A stretch of DNA of 64,000 nt from an uncultured Collinsella sp. (GCA_934654775.1 CAKUGR010000008.1:58683-122682); one strand, 5' to 3'; counted from the first letter of the stretch, positions 1-9,395 are shown. The notes: generated by a model from the letters alone, not told the origin. A program made the numbers and translations.

Positions 1-1472
1 GGGCGCTCGGCGCGCGTCTGTACGGTGAGGGTGAGCACGAAGCGGTCGCCGGGTCGTGCGTCGGCGGGCACGATGAAAGCGGTGTCCACCGTCCATTCCT
101 GCCACAGTGACAGATCCTGGGCGCCCGCATAGCCCGACGGGTCCACGGCGACATCCCAATGCGCATCGAAACCCTTGTCGTCGGGGTCGATGACGGTCGC
201 CGTGAGGGCAATGCGCTCGCCGGCTGCGGCGCTGCAGTCGGCCGTGACCTCGACAACATGCGCCGGATGCGAGCAGGCCACGGGCTCGTGGGCGCACCAC
301 TGCGCGCGGGCGGCGAAGTCTTCCTGGTAGGCGCGCAGATAGGGATTAGGATTGCCATCGACGGGCGTGCCTATGGCCGCAAAGCCGGCAGGTGCGTCCG
401 AATCGGGATGCCCGTCGAGGAACATACGACCGAGCAGCGTGTCAAAGCCACGGTCGTCAGCCCCGCGCAGGCCAAACGGCAGCAGCGGAATATAGGTCAT
501 CGAGTCGCCCTCGGCCATAAAGTCGCCGCGCTCAAACTGCAAGGCCGGCATACCCTCTAAGCCCCAGTCCAAGCGTGCATGCTTGCCAAACTGGAATCGC
601 TCAGGCTCGTTTTCGTACACCTTGCCATCGCCATAGAGCATATAGCGCGCCATAAGGGGGCCGTTGCCTTGGGTGAGGTTCTGTGCAGGCCAGGGAGCCT
701 GAAACAGCGGCAGCGTATCGGGCTGAGCCATCTTGGCGTCAACGTAGCCACCATACATATAGGGAACGCACCAAAACGTGAGCTCGGGAAAAAGCTCACG
801 TCCATGATCGAGCCACGAGTTGTCCTGACCTACGCCATCCGAAACGCCCAGCACGCGAACCTTGCGATAAACCCGCTGTTGCACGTCAGTCCACTCAGGC
901 GCATCACGATAATGCTCGGCAATGCTCATCAGAGCGCGAACGATGGTATTCATGCCACCCCAGCTAAGTAGCCACAACGTACGCGGATCATCATCGAGGA
1001 TTGCCTGAGCAATCACGCGAGACCCCTCGGTCTCCTCACGCACGTCGCCCTCAAAGGCAACATTGCCTACAAACGTACGCTCAATCATCTGAGCAGGCGT
1101 GGGAAACGGCGGCTCACCGGCGGCAGCGGCATTCGCCTGCAGCTGCGGCCAAGCCTGGGCATACTCATTGCTCCAAAGGCTCTCAATCCAATGCTCAGGA
1201 AACGGCCGATACTCACGAAGCTCCCCGGCCGTGGGATCGGGCTCATGGGGCACAACCTCCCACTCATAAGAGCGGCGACCCTTGGTCCGCCAATGAGGAT
1301 TCACCTCGCCAAGCGAATGAACCCCATCCCCAAGAAAGTGATACTGCGAAGCCGTATACACCACAGCCTGCACGTCAAGCAAGTTAAGATACAGAGCCAA
1401 ATGAACGAGCGAGTTCATATCATCGACTTCCATATCAGTAGTAACAATCACCCGAGTCAACTCTTGGGACAT
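1..1472 (-). CDS. DUF1593 (Sde182-like) nucleoside-hydrolase-like protein, partial
   Basis: The reading frame is open from an ATG at 1472 to the left window edge, about 490 codons with no stop, so the C-terminus is cut off. The start has a GGAG Shine-Dalgarno site about nine bases upstream. The N-terminus (MSQELTRVIVTTDMEVDD, then MNSLVHLALYLN) matches the nucleoside-hydrolase-like fold of the DUF1593 / Sde0182 family, with an Asp cluster resembling the divalent-metal site. The last residues before the edge look like the family's Ig-like C-terminal domain, so little is missing. Members occur in polysaccharide-degradation loci, and the neighbours here are glycosidases and sugar transporters. 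I see no signal peptide. The substrate is unknown; nucleoside or glycoside hydrolysis would be inference. Confidence 0.7.
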   Translation of the reverse strand, partial: MSQELTRVIVTTDMEVDDMNSLVHLALYLNLLDVQAVVYTASQYHFLGDGVHSLGEVNPHWRTKGRRSYEWEVVPHEPDPTAGELREYRPFPEHWIESLWSNEYAQAWPQLQANAAAAGEPPFPTPAQMIERTFVGNVAFEGDVREETEGSRVIAQAILDDDPRTLWLLSWGGMNTIVRALMSIAEHYRDAPEWTDVQQRVYRKVRVLGVSDGVGQDNSWLDHGRELFPELTFWCVPYMYGGYVDAKMAQPDTLPLFQAPWPAQNLTQGNGPLMARYMLYGDGKVYENEPERFQFGKHARLDWGLEGMPALQFERGDFMAEGDSMTYIPLLPFGLRGADDRGFDTLLGRMFLDGHPDSDAPAGFAAIGTPVDGNPNPYLRAYQEDFAARAQWCAHEPVACSHPAHVVEVTADCSAAAGERIALTATVIDPDDKGFDAHWDVAVDPSGYAGAQDLSLWQEWTVDTAFIVPADARPGDRFVLTLTVQTRAER

Positions 1473-1602
1473 AAGAAAGCTCCAACCAAAATCAATTCAG
1501 CCAGTTACGCGCAAGGCAAGACGGGACCCCACGCCCCCATCGCCGTCAATCCGGCGGCCCGCCGGAAGCGCTCGCCCAGGGTCCACAACAACGTCAACGC
1601 AG

Positions 1603-1725
1603 CGGGGCCGAGGGCTTACCTCTGAAAATATTCCGCAGGGGGCGGCCCGGTTGCACGGCGCGAAGCGCGTAGTGCAACCGGGCCGCATGCCCGAGGACAT
1701 TTTCAGAGGTAAGCCCTCGGCCCCG
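1603..1725. repeat. Long imperfect palindrome (hairpin family with conserved tip)
   Basis: Outer arms of about 25 bases (starting CGGGGCCGAGGGCTTACC and its complement) and inner arms around GGTTGCAC/GTGCAACC enclose a tip containing GCGCGAAGCGCG. It lies between two leftward genes and could fold in RNA from either strand. The same style of tip recurs in the palindromes at 48107 and 49213. It could end transcription of the 1738-3075 gene, but has no clear T-tract. Confidence 0.75.
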
Positions 1726-1737
1726 CGATGGGACGGA

Positions 1738-3075
1738 TTACTTATCGACCCTGGCCGACCACTCCCAGCAGCCCACCGGCTCGCCGTCGATGAGTACGTT
1801 GCCCCCGTCGATGTCTTGATAACACAGGTCGTTGAATTGGTGGATCCACACGCCATGGTTGAACGTCTTTTTGGCCGAGCCGTCGGCTTCGCGATACACG
1901 CCGGTCAGGTCTTCGACATGGCTAAAGTAGGTGAGGTGCACGTTGGCGCCGGCATCGCGCAGACGCGCCGTGAGCGGCAGCACGGTCTGTTGCGGCGGCA
2001 CGAGCTCGTCGCCCTTGGAGTGCGTAAACCACAGCGGCGTCTTGGCGAGCGCGGCTACGTCCTCGTCCGTGGCGTTGTACCACGGGGCGCAGCAGGGAAG
2101 GCCCGCGGCGAAGAAATCGGGGTAGTCGGCGCACAGGCGCAGGGTCATAAAGCCGCCGTTGGAAAGGCCGGCGACCACGATGCGGTCGGTGTCGATGCGG
2201 TCGGCATGCTCGGCGACAAACTCGTCGATAAGCGCCTTGAGCACGGGGGAGTAGATGCTCTGGTTGGAGTGGCCGAGCTGCTCGACGCCGTTGTCCATCC
2301 AAAACGTGGGCGACTGCGGCACGAGTACCCAGGCAAAGCCGCCAAAGTAGCGCTGGATCTGCGTCTGGCTGATGGCTGTCACGCGGTTGCCGATATAGGC
2401 GCGCGTGGCGCCCTCGCCCTGCGTGGAGCCCTTGCCCTCGCCGGCACCGTGCAGGTACACCACGAGCGGAGCCTGTTGGGGCACGACTGTGGCCTCGGGC
2501 GCAAAGGGATTGAAGCATGCCGAGTCCTCGGCCCTTAAGCTGGGTTCAAAGAAGCCGTACTCGAGCGCGATGCCATTGACGGCGGTCTTTTGCGTGGCGT
2601 TGCTCCAGCCCTTGAGCGCGGGGCAGATGTCGCCACGGCAGGTGTCGAAGACCAGGCCGCAGGTGGGGTCGTCGCCATCGTTGCCGGGAAGGGCTGCAAG
2701 CTGCGTGATGCGCAGCTGGTCGTCGAGCATGCGAGAGCCCATCACGCCGCCCTCGATGGTCTTGGTCAGGCGCTGCTCGGCGACCTCGAGCGCCACATGG
2801 GTGCCAAAGGCGAGCTTGCAGCCACACTCGTCGCACGGATAAGCGGCGAGCACGTCGACGTAGCCCACGGAAGGCGCGGCATGGTCGGCGCCGCGCTCCT
2901 TGCGCATGAGGACCTCGCCCGTGCGCTCGTGGCGCTCAACATATATATGGAAGGAGTGCGCGTCAATGTCGTTGGTACGAACGGTGCACGGCAGGTCGAG
3001 CACGACCTTGCTGATCCAGGGGCCAAAGTCGCCCAAGGTGGTGACGGTTGCATAGGTGCACGATTTGAGTTCCAT
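1738..3075 (-). CDS. Alpha/beta-hydrolase, esterase/peptidase-like
   Basis: A 445-aa protein started at the ATG at 3075, which has GGGAGG seven bases upstream; an upstream in-frame ATG at 3132 lacks such a site and falls in an operator-like palindrome. The first 190 residues look beta-rich. The C-terminal half is an alpha/beta-hydrolase: oxyanion-hole region VVYLHGAGEG, nucleophile elbow GLSNGGF (Ser about 305), acid in HSKGDEL (Asp about 356) and His in FNHGVWIH (about 407). This arrangement resembles PHB-depolymerase/LpqC-like or prolyl-oligopeptidase-like esterases, some of which deacetylate or de-esterify plant glycans. No signal peptide is apparent, so the protein is probably cytoplasmic. 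It is divergent from the PTS gene at 3566 and shares a 490-bp control region with it. The exact substrate is unknown. Confidence 0.75.
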   Translation of the reverse strand: MELKSCTYATVTTLGDFGPWISKVVLDLPCTVRTNDIDAHSFHIYVERHERTGEVLMRKERGADHAAPSVGYVDVLAAYPCDECGCKLAFGTHVALEVAEQRLTKTIEGGVMGSRMLDDQLRITQLAALPGNDGDDPTCGLVFDTCRGDICPALKGWSNATQKTAVNGIALEYGFFEPSLRAEDSACFNPFAPEATVVPQQAPLVVYLHGAGEGKGSTQGEGATRAYIGNRVTAISQTQIQRYFGGFAWVLVPQSPTFWMDNGVEQLGHSNQSIYSPVLKALIDEFVAEHADRIDTDRIVVAGLSNGGFMTLRLCADYPDFFAAGLPCCAPWYNATDEDVAALAKTPLWFTHSKGDELVPPQQTVLPLTARLRDAGANVHLTYFSHVEDLTGVYREADGSAKKTFNHGVWIHQFNDLCYQDIDGGNVLIDGEPVGCWEWSARVDK

Positions 3076-3565
3076 GAGCTGCCTCCCTTGCGCCGCAGGC
3101 GGTAAACATTTGCGGCAATACAATCTAAACATGTTTAGTGTAATGCAGAATTACAGAACGTGCAGATGAACTCGGTAAACGGTCTGAATGAACACTCAAC
3201 AAACTACTAAACAGTCGTTTAGCACTATCTATCAGGGCTTTTGTTGACGAGTAAACAGAGTATAGAGGCGTCATTCAAAGTAAAAGCCCACGTAGATAGG
3301 CATATAGTGTTAATGTGCCAAAAAGACAATCCTCTGCCATTCAAATACGTTCACCCCCGATTTCCTACCGTTCACCGGACGACGAACGGCAAAATTGCCA
3401 CAAATTAGACGTTCCGTGTAAACTAAAGCCCGTAAACGTTCAGTAAACACATTGTTTACGACAGCGTATCCAAGGGTTCGGCAGCCGTAAGGGGTTATAG
3501 TCGCCGAGCCAAAGGCGTGCCTACGCCCAAACGAGTAGGCACACGATGATATGGGGAGGGGTCCC
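3076..3565. promoter_or_regulatory. Divergent control region with GTAAAC/GTTTAG-type palindromes
   Basis: No gene is seen in this 490-bp gap. It contains a perfect 14-bp palindrome CTAAACATGTTTAG (3125-3138), CTAAACAGTCGTTTAG (3207-3222, six-base arms), and GTAAACACATTGTTTAC (3443-3459, six-base arms), plus isolated GTAAAC half-sites near 3174, 3249 and 3431. A TATAGT -10-like hexamer lies at 3496-3501 before the PTS gene. The palindromes look like operators of one regulator acting on both divergent genes; the regulator is not identified. Confidence 0.55.
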
Positions 3566-4993
3566 ATGGCAGTAGATAACAAGCAGATTGCCACCGATGT
3601 CCTCGAGCTCGTGGGCGGTGCGGAGAACGTCACCGTCGCCACCAACTGCATGACGCGCCTGCGTCTGACGCTCAAGGACAACAGCAAGGCCGACGTGGAG
3701 AAGATCAAGAAGGTCAAGGGTGTTCTGGGTTGCCAGTTCGCCGGCAGCCAGCTCCAGGTCATCATCGGCCAGAACGTGCCCAAGGTGCTTGCCGAGTTCG
3801 TCGCCATCTCCGGCGTCAAGCAGGGTGCCGCGGTCGACGAGAACCTCGACGCTCCCAAGGAGAAGTTCGAGCTCAAGAACCTGCCCAACATCATCCTCGA
3901 CTATCTGTCGGGCTCCATGACCCAGCTGATCCCGCTGCTCATGGCCGGCGGTCTGTTCCGCACCATCGCTGCGGTTCTCGGCCCCACCATGCTCGGCGTC
4001 CTTTCCGACACCGATCCGACCTACACGTTCCTCTACACCACCCTGTACGAGGCCACGTTTACCTTTATCCCCATCTACCTGGGCTATGCCGCTGCTAAGA
4101 AGCTCGGCGCCTCCCCGGTTCTGGGCATGCTCCTCGGCGGCGCCCTCATGGCCCCGTCCGTCGTGAGCGTCGCGACCCAGGAGGGCGGCGGAATCATCTC
4201 CGTCTACGGCATCCAGATCGCTGCTGCCAACTATCAGCAGTCCGTCCTGCCGATCATCCTCTCGGTGCCCGTCCTCTACTTCGTCGAGAAGTTCTTTAAG
4301 AAGGTCATGCCCGACGTGCTGTCCACGGTCTTTACGCCGTTCTGCACCATGATCGTCACTATCCCCATCGCCTTCATCGTCCTTGCCCCGGTCGGTAACG
4401 AGATCGGTAACGTCATCGCCAACGCCCTCTTTGGCCTGGCTGACATGGGTGGCTTCGGTGTCCTGATCGTTATGGCCGTCCTCGGCGCCTTCTGGCAGCT
4501 CTTCGTGGTCTGCGGCATGCACATGCCCGTCATCCTGCTCGCTCAGGTTCAGATCATCGCCGCCGGTTACGATCCCTTCGTCTTCGTTTCCACCAACTGC
4601 GCTATGGCCGCTGTCTGGGGCTGCGCCTTCGGTGCCTTCCTTAAGATGAAGAACCCCGACGAGAAGTCCCTCGCCATCGGTTACGTCATCTCCGCCATCG
4701 CCGGCGGCGTCACCGAGCCCGCGCTCTTTGGTATCCTCATGCGCTTCCGTCGCACCATGTTCGGTATGTTCATCGGCGGTGCTATCGGCGCTGTGTTCTC
4801 CGGCCTCATGGGTGTTACCTACTACCTCGCCGGTGGTGCCTCCAACTTCCTGGTCTTCACCAACTACCTGCAGGGTGGCCAGATGAACACCGTCTGGGCT
4901 ATCGTCGGTATGGCAATCTCCTTTGTCATCGCCGCTGCCGTCGTCTTCGTCGCCGGCTTCTCCAAGGAGGAGCTCGCCGAGATGGAGGCCTAA
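3566..4993 (+). CDS. PTS EIIBC, glucose/beta-glucoside superfamily
   Basis: A 475-aa membrane permease. The ATG at 3566 is chosen because GGGGAGGGG precedes it by about five bases. Residues 1-80 are the EIIB domain with the phospho-cysteine in TNCMTRLRLTL (Cys28). From about residue 105 the protein is an EIIC domain with roughly ten membrane segments and the motif GGVTEPALFG typical of this superfamily. It imports and phosphorylates a sugar, receiving phosphate from EIIA. No EIIA domain is fused, so the separate EIIA at 17148 is a plausible partner. The presence of a GH1 6-phospho-beta-glucosidase at 15538 suggests a beta-glucoside, but sucrose or trehalose systems have the same architecture. 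A terminator follows at 5035. Confidence 0.88.
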   Translation: MAVDNKQIATDVLELVGGAENVTVATNCMTRLRLTLKDNSKADVEKIKKVKGVLGCQFAGSQLQVIIGQNVPKVLAEFVAISGVKQGAAVDENLDAPKEKFELKNLPNIILDYLSGSMTQLIPLLMAGGLFRTIAAVLGPTMLGVLSDTDPTYTFLYTTLYEATFTFIPIYLGYAAAKKLGASPVLGMLLGGALMAPSVVSVATQEGGGIISVYGIQIAAANYQQSVLPIILSVPVLYFVEKFFKKVMPDVLSTVFTPFCTMIVTIPIAFIVLAPVGNEIGNVIANALFGLADMGGFGVLIVMAVLGAFWQLFVVCGMHMPVILLAQVQIIAAGYDPFVFVSTNCAMAAVWGCAFGAFLKMKNPDEKSLAIGYVISAIAGGVTEPALFGILMRFRRTMFGMFIGGAIGAVFSGLMGVTYYLAGGASNFLVFTNYLQGGQMNTVWAIVGMAISFVIAAAVVFVAGFSKEELAEMEA

Positions 4994-5034
4994 GGCCAAG
5001 CCATTCGGTCGCATACGACCTTACCTACACGACA

Positions 5035-5070
5035 GGGCCCCGTCAGGCGCAAGCCCGGCGGGGTCCTTTT
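5035..5070 (+). terminator. Terminator after EIIBC
   Basis: A GC-rich stem (GGGCCCCG with GGCGGGGTCC) is followed by TTTT, 40 bases after the EIIBC stop. Confidence 0.75.
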
Positions 5071-5201
5071 GCAAGGTAGACTGATTGGGGCGGGTGATGC
5101 CCGCCTGCTGGGGCTTGCTAAGCGTCAGGGGCTTTCGCGCGGGGTTACCGCGAAAGCCTCCGCCGTTTCGCAATTCCTTTATCGAGCGAAAGGACATGCA
5201 G

Positions 5202-6515
5202 ATGAGTTTGGGAACGCTGACCGTTAACGGTCGCAAGGATGGCTTTTTGTGCGAGGGCAAGCCGTTCTTTTGGTTTGCCGACACGTGCTGGAGCGCGTTT
5301 ACCAGCATTCCCGAGGCCGACTGGGATTACTACCTGACCCGCCGCGCCGAGCAGGGCATGAACGTGCTGCAGATCAATACGCTGCCGCAGTGGGATCGCT
5401 GCTGCCCCGATCTGGGCATTTGGCCCTATGCCAGCGAGGATGGCGTGCACTTTGATTGGTCTCAGCCCAACCAGGCATACTGGGACCGCGCTGCTGCCAT
5501 GTGCCGCGCTGCCGTCGAGCAGGGCATTCGTCCGGCGCTTGTGCTCATGTGGTGCAACTACGTGCCCGGTACCTGGGGTGCCAAGATTGCCGAACGTTGC
5601 GGTGCCGAGGTTATGCCGCGCGAGGAGGTCCGTGCCCATGTTGCCCGCGTCGTTGAGAACCTGGGCGAGTTCGACCCTGTCTACGTGGTGACGGGCGATA
5701 CGGACTTTGCCGGTGACGAGGCGATTGCCTATTACGAGGATGCGCTCGACGAGGTTGCGAAGCGCGCGCCCGAGGCTCTGCGCACCATGCATATCAACCG
5801 CGGCAATCGCACCATTCCGGCGCAGTATCTGGACCGTCTGGACTTTTACATGTTCCAGCCCGGCCACAACTACGAGGGCCAGCCCGAGGCTTGGCACTTG
5901 CCGCAGGACTTTATCGCCAACTATCCCAAAAAGCCGATGGTCAATTCCGAGCCCTGCTATGAGCAGATGGGCGCGAGCCGCAACGTGTACTGGCGTTTTA
6001 CCGCGCAGGATTGCCGCGCGAGCGTGTGGTCGTCGATTCTCGCCGGTGCCAGCGCGGGCGTGACCTACGGCGCCCACGGCGTTTGGAATTGGCAGACCAG
6101 TAAGAGCCAGGGCTCGGTTCTGGGCGAGGGCTTTGACATGCCGTTCCGCTGGCAGGAGTGCCTGCAGTTTGCGGGCGTGTGGGACTTTGGCGCGATCGAG
6201 CATGTGCTTGCCGGGCTGGGTGCCACGGCGGCCGACGACGCGCTTGCCGTCGTCCCCGCGCAGGAGCTGCTCGACGACGCACGTGAGGCCATCCGCGTGG
6301 CGCGTATCGGCGAGCGTGTCGTTGTCTACCTGCCGCGCACCACGGCGCTTACGTTTAAGCTCGATAGTGCGCGCGGCTGGTCGGCGACGGCCCTCGACAT
6401 GGAGGCCAAGCGCATTGCCAAGCTGCCCGTTCGCGATAACGGCGACGGCACCGTGCGCGTGGCTCAGCATCCCTTTGAGCACGACGCTCTGGTGATCCTG
6501 ACTCCCGAGCGCTAA
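5202..6515 (+). CDS. GH140/DUF4038-type glycoside hydrolase
   Basis: A 437-aa protein started at 5202 (MSLGTLTVNG); AAAGGA lies eight bases upstream of this ATG but only two from the ATG at 5196. The sequence begins with a short strand region, then FFWFADTCWSAFTSIP and a TIM-barrel typical of DUF4038, the family containing GH140 apiosidases. Candidate catalytic residues are Asp166 in VTGDTDF and Glu250 in NSEPCYEQM, a spacing consistent with the family. There is no signal peptide, so it acts on an imported oligosaccharide. It follows the EIIBC gene after a terminator. A second, more distant DUF4038-type enzyme is at 10777. Apiosidase activity specifically is inference; related enzymes also attack other pentosides. 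Confidence 0.78.
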   Translation: MSLGTLTVNGRKDGFLCEGKPFFWFADTCWSAFTSIPEADWDYYLTRRAEQGMNVLQINTLPQWDRCCPDLGIWPYASEDGVHFDWSQPNQAYWDRAAAMCRAAVEQGIRPALVLMWCNYVPGTWGAKIAERCGAEVMPREEVRAHVARVVENLGEFDPVYVVTGDTDFAGDEAIAYYEDALDEVAKRAPEALRTMHINRGNRTIPAQYLDRLDFYMFQPGHNYEGQPEAWHLPQDFIANYPKKPMVNSEPCYEQMGASRNVYWRFTAQDCRASVWSSILAGASAGVTYGAHGVWNWQTSKSQGSVLGEGFDMPFRWQECLQFAGVWDFGAIEHVLAGLGATAADDALAVVPAQELLDDAREAIRVARIGERVVVYLPRTTALTFKLDSARGWSATALDMEAKRIAKLPVRDNGDGTVRVAQHPFEHDALVILTPER

Positions 6516-6597
6516 CGCCCGAGTTTCGATCTCGAACTTCACCCTTCGGCCCGGGTACCTCCCCTTTCTCCGACACAACAACCCAGTCCCCTTTATA

Positions 6598-6664
6598 AGT
6601 TGCGGTGGAATAGTTCCTAAATGACAGTCCGGGCCGGTCAAACAGGAACTATTTCACCGCAACT
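6598..6664. repeat. Dispersed hairpin repeat (AGTTGCGGTG family), copy 1
   Basis: Twenty-one-base arms with one mismatch, starting AGTTGCGGTG and ending CACCGCAACT. Near-identical copies are at 40140-40206 (inverse orientation, judged by the mismatch position) and 52411-52477 (shifted inner arms). It fills the gap between the glycosidase and the LuxR-type gene. Confidence 0.8.
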
Positions 6665-6777
6665 GCTGTCTCGGGCGGTCGAGGACAAATGCGTAACAGT
6701 TCGGGTGTCGCGTGGATAGTAGGACCCGTTCTCTATTAAAATGGTTCTCCGGACATCTAAGCGGCTGGGGGTTACCA

Positions 6778-8322
6778 ATGAGGGACCTGGGAGACACAAC
6801 CGCATATTTGCGCCGGGGCATACGGGAGATTCTGTGCCTAGCGCTTTTCTTTTTCACGTTTTTGGCCGGCGAGTACTTCTTTGACGTACGCGTGGCCGAG
6901 TTTGTGCCAGCGAACGAGGTTGTTGTCTACGAGAGCATCGTCGTCGGCGCGAGCGTGATTGGCTATTTTGTGCGTCCTCTCCTGTACTATCGCCGTCCCC
7001 AAGCAATCGATACGATAAGCGAAATCACGGGCGTGCTGCTGGTATCGGCATTGCTGTTGATGGTCATGGCGGTTCGGTTTGACATGATGATCCTTGGGGC
7101 TCTGGTCGCGTGCGGCGCGCTGGGTTATTGCGGATCGGTCGTTCACGCCAACTTTGCACGCCGCTTTGCGCGGACGCCCTGTTTGGCGCGCGCGGCGGCG
7201 CTTTCCTATGCCTTGGGCGTTATGGTCCAGGTGTTCAGCCATGTGGTGCTGCCCGCGGGCATTCTGCAGCAGTTTGTTCTAGTTGTCTGCGCCATCGTCC
7301 AAGTGGTGCTGCTTCACGGCGTTCGCCGTGCCAAACTGCGCGACGAGTCCGATCCCGAGTTCGATGCCGGTTTTGCCGAGCTGTCGGTCGACGCGCTGGA
7401 ATATGGCGCCAAATGGCAAAGCGACCCCGAGGCAAAGGCGGCGTTTCGTGCCGCCGTGGTGCGCCTGACAGTGGCGACCGCCGGTCTCACCGGCGTGTTC
7501 GCCGCCCTCAACGTGGGACTCACGATTTCTCATGCTGCCGGCGTCATCGATTTAGGCAACTGGCCGCGCCTGCTGCTGGTCGTAGGTGCTTTAGCCGCCG
7601 GCGTCCTGTACGACCTGCGCGGACGCTCGTATATGAATATCATCATGACGTGCGCCGCCATGCTGTCCGCGCTCTCATTCTTTGCGCTCATCACCGACGA
7701 TAATGGTGGCAACGTGCTCGCCGCCACGATAATCTTCTACCTAGGCTCAGGCTTTTTTGTGGTGTTCTTTACCATGAAGTTCGCTGCGATTTCGATGTAT
7801 GCGCGCTGGTCGTATCTATGGCCGTGTATGGGCCGCGTCATCAACAGCATCTGCGCGCTGTTGGTGACGGCGCCGACGGTGGCGATTATCTTGAGCCGGA
7901 ACGTGCTGGTGGCGGTGGCCGCGACGCTCGTGCTGCTTGCGGGTATTGCGATTTCGCTGTTGGGGCAGTTTGGGCGACATGTCGACGAGGCGGTGCAGCA
8001 AGGCGAGCTGGCATTTGCCACCGACGATCTTGGTGTGAGCTGCGCACCCGATCAGGCGGACACGGTGCCCTTGGAAGCGCCGGAGCTTTCGTTTGACGAA
8101 CGACTTAATGGCTTTGTCGCCACCTTTGAGCTCACCAAGCGCGAGCGCGATGTGCTGGAGGCGCTGGTCGTATCGGACGACAGCGTGCAGGACGTGGCGG
8201 CATCGCTGTTCCTTTCGCGCTCCACACTCTATCGACACATCGCCTCGATCAACAAAAAGGTCGGCACCAACTCGCGTGTGGCGCTCGTCAGTCTCTTCTG
8301 GTCCTGGGCTCCCCAAGGCTAG
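6778..8322 (+). CDS. Membrane-anchored LuxR-family transcriptional regulator
   Basis: A 514-aa protein. The ATG at 6778 has GGGGG six bases upstream and is preferred over the GTG at 6712. Residues from about 18 to 410 contain roughly ten to twelve hydrophobic segments with a transporter-like pattern. The C-terminal 65 residues are a LuxR-type helix-turn-helix (LTKRERDVLEALVVSDD, then VAASLFLSRSTLYRHI). This fusion of an integral membrane sensor to a LuxR DNA-binding domain is a lineage-typical regulator that is expanded in Coriobacteriia. It probably senses a small molecule or sugar at the membrane and controls neighbouring catabolic genes; its ligand and targets are unknown. A terminator follows directly. 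Confidence 0.82.
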   Translation: MRDLGDTTAYLRRGIREILCLALFFFTFLAGEYFFDVRVAEFVPANEVVVYESIVVGASVIGYFVRPLLYYRRPQAIDTISEITGVLLVSALLLMVMAVRFDMMILGALVACGALGYCGSVVHANFARRFARTPCLARAAALSYALGVMVQVFSHVVLPAGILQQFVLVVCAIVQVVLLHGVRRAKLRDESDPEFDAGFAELSVDALEYGAKWQSDPEAKAAFRAAVVRLTVATAGLTGVFAALNVGLTISHAAGVIDLGNWPRLLLVVGALAAGVLYDLRGRSYMNIIMTCAAMLSALSFFALITDDNGGNVLAATIIFYLGSGFFVVFFTMKFAAISMYARWSYLWPCMGRVINSICALLVTAPTVAIILSRNVLVAVAATLVLLAGIAISLLGQFGRHVDEAVQQGELAFATDDLGVSCAPDQADTVPLEAPELSFDERLNGFVATFELTKRERDVLEALVVSDDSVQDVAASLFLSRSTLYRHIASINKKVGTNSRVALVSLFWSWAPQG

Positions 8323-8327
8323 CCAAT

Positions 8328-8363
8328 CACCACAAAGGGGACAGGCACCTTTGTGGTGGTTTT
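8328..8363 (+). terminator. Terminator with GGGGACAGGCA loop
   Basis: CACCACAAAGG pairs with CCTTTGTGGTG and is followed by TTTT. The loop GGACAGGCA is the same in the terminator at 13324, so the two are copies of one dispersed hairpin. Confidence 0.8.
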
Positions 8364-8386
8364 CGATTCGGGTCCAGCTATTTGCG

Positions 8387-9034
8387 TTAGCGATAGTCTT
8401 TCCACAGCGGCAGGGGGAACAAGACGTCCTCGAACTTTGCCCATTCGGTTTTGTAATCGACTTCGTCCGGACGGGCCAGCCAGCGGCCTTCGAGGCCGTA
8501 CATGGCGGCCAGAGCACATGAAAGCGTCTCGTCGGCGTCGACGCCTTCGGGCACCAACCATGACGGCACTTCTGACGGGTGGGTGGCAGTGCGTGAGTAG
8601 TCGTTAAAGTACTCGTGCATCGGGCTTTCGGGCGACATCGCCTCGGTATTGAGCGTCTGAAACAGCATGACGAGCTCGGGCTGGTTGGCGTTTTCTGCGA
8701 CAATTAGGCGCAGGTACTCAGGAATTTTTGGCTTTTGCCCCTCAAGGGCGCCACCGGGGGCAAACAAAGTCAAGTAGTCTTGGGTGCTGGAGCTGCGCCT
8801 GTAGTAATGCTGAATAACCTCCATCAAAAGGCCCTGCTTGTTACCCACATAGTGAAGCACGCCCGCCTGGGTGATCCCCACCTCGTCTGCGACTGCCTGC
8901 AGCGACATACCGTTATAGCCACGCGCGTTAATGATCTTGACGGCAGCGAGCACAATCTGCTCAAGGCGCTCTTGCGCAGCATTGCTGCGCCTCGAGGCTG
9001 TTCGGACCGATTTCTTCTCTTGCTCGTTGATCAT
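8387..9034 (-). CDS. TetR-family repressor
   Basis: A 215-aa regulator, divergent from the GPH transporter at 9396. The N-terminal helix-turn-helix is clear (VLAAVKIINARGYNGMSLQA, then VADEVGITQAGVLHYVGNKQ), and the remaining 150 residues form the helical ligand and dimer domain. Only a weak GGA site precedes the ATG. Candidate operators TTACT-N8-AGTAA and CTTACTACTTAGTAAG lie between it and the transporter, so it probably represses the transporter and glycosidase genes and itself until an inducing sugar binds. The inducer is unknown. Confidence 0.85.
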   Translation of the reverse strand: MINEQEKKSVRTASRRSNAAQERLEQIVLAAVKIINARGYNGMSLQAVADEVGITQAGVLHYVGNKQGLLMEVIQHYYRRSSSTQDYLTLFAPGGALEGQKPKIPEYLRLIVAENANQPELVMLFQTLNTEAMSPESPMHEYFNDYSRTATHPSEVPSWLVPEGVDADETLSCALAAMYGLEGRWLARPDEVDYKTEWAKFEDVLFPLPLWKDYR

Positions 9035-9395
9035 GAAAATCCATATCTCATGTATCGGTGCCGATCGGCCCCGTACTGTCTTCTTTTACTCGATGCTAGC
9101 CCAATTTGGCTCGGATGAGACAGCGCAACAGCCCTCTCAACAAAAGTAAACACCGTTTAAACGGCAATATCGACCGTTCGCCGCAATAAGTACTTACTAA
9201 CCACTAAGTAACCGTTGCGAAGGACTACTATGCAAGCCGTAGAAGTTACTTACTACTTAGTAAGCATACTTCGAGCAGTTCACGATGGGCGTACCCCAAA
9301 TCGCGCTCGTTGAGGAGGTGACGTTTCGACCCCTTTTACGCCACCTCCATTGCGTGAATTGCGCAGGCAACATCTTTGAAGGGAGAACTGTCAAA
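9035..9395. promoter_or_regulatory. TetR/transporter intergenic region with three palindromes
   Basis: This 361-bp gap contains no gene. It holds CTTACTACTTAGTAAG at 9249-9264 (seven-base perfect arms, two-base spacer), TTACT-N8-AGTAA at 9194-9211, and CCGTTTAAACGG around 9153-9164 preceded by GTAAAC. The first two share TTACT/AGTAA half-sites and are the best candidates for the adjacent TetR protein. The GTTTAAAC type resembles sites at 3125-3459 and 59719-59890. Confidence 0.6.

Noticed and set aside
3521..5014. A 497-codon open frame antisense to the EIIBC gene
   Set aside because: It is the mirror of a strongly GC-biased gene; the translation is repetitive Asp/Gly/His-rich and the opposite strand encodes a clear PTS permease.
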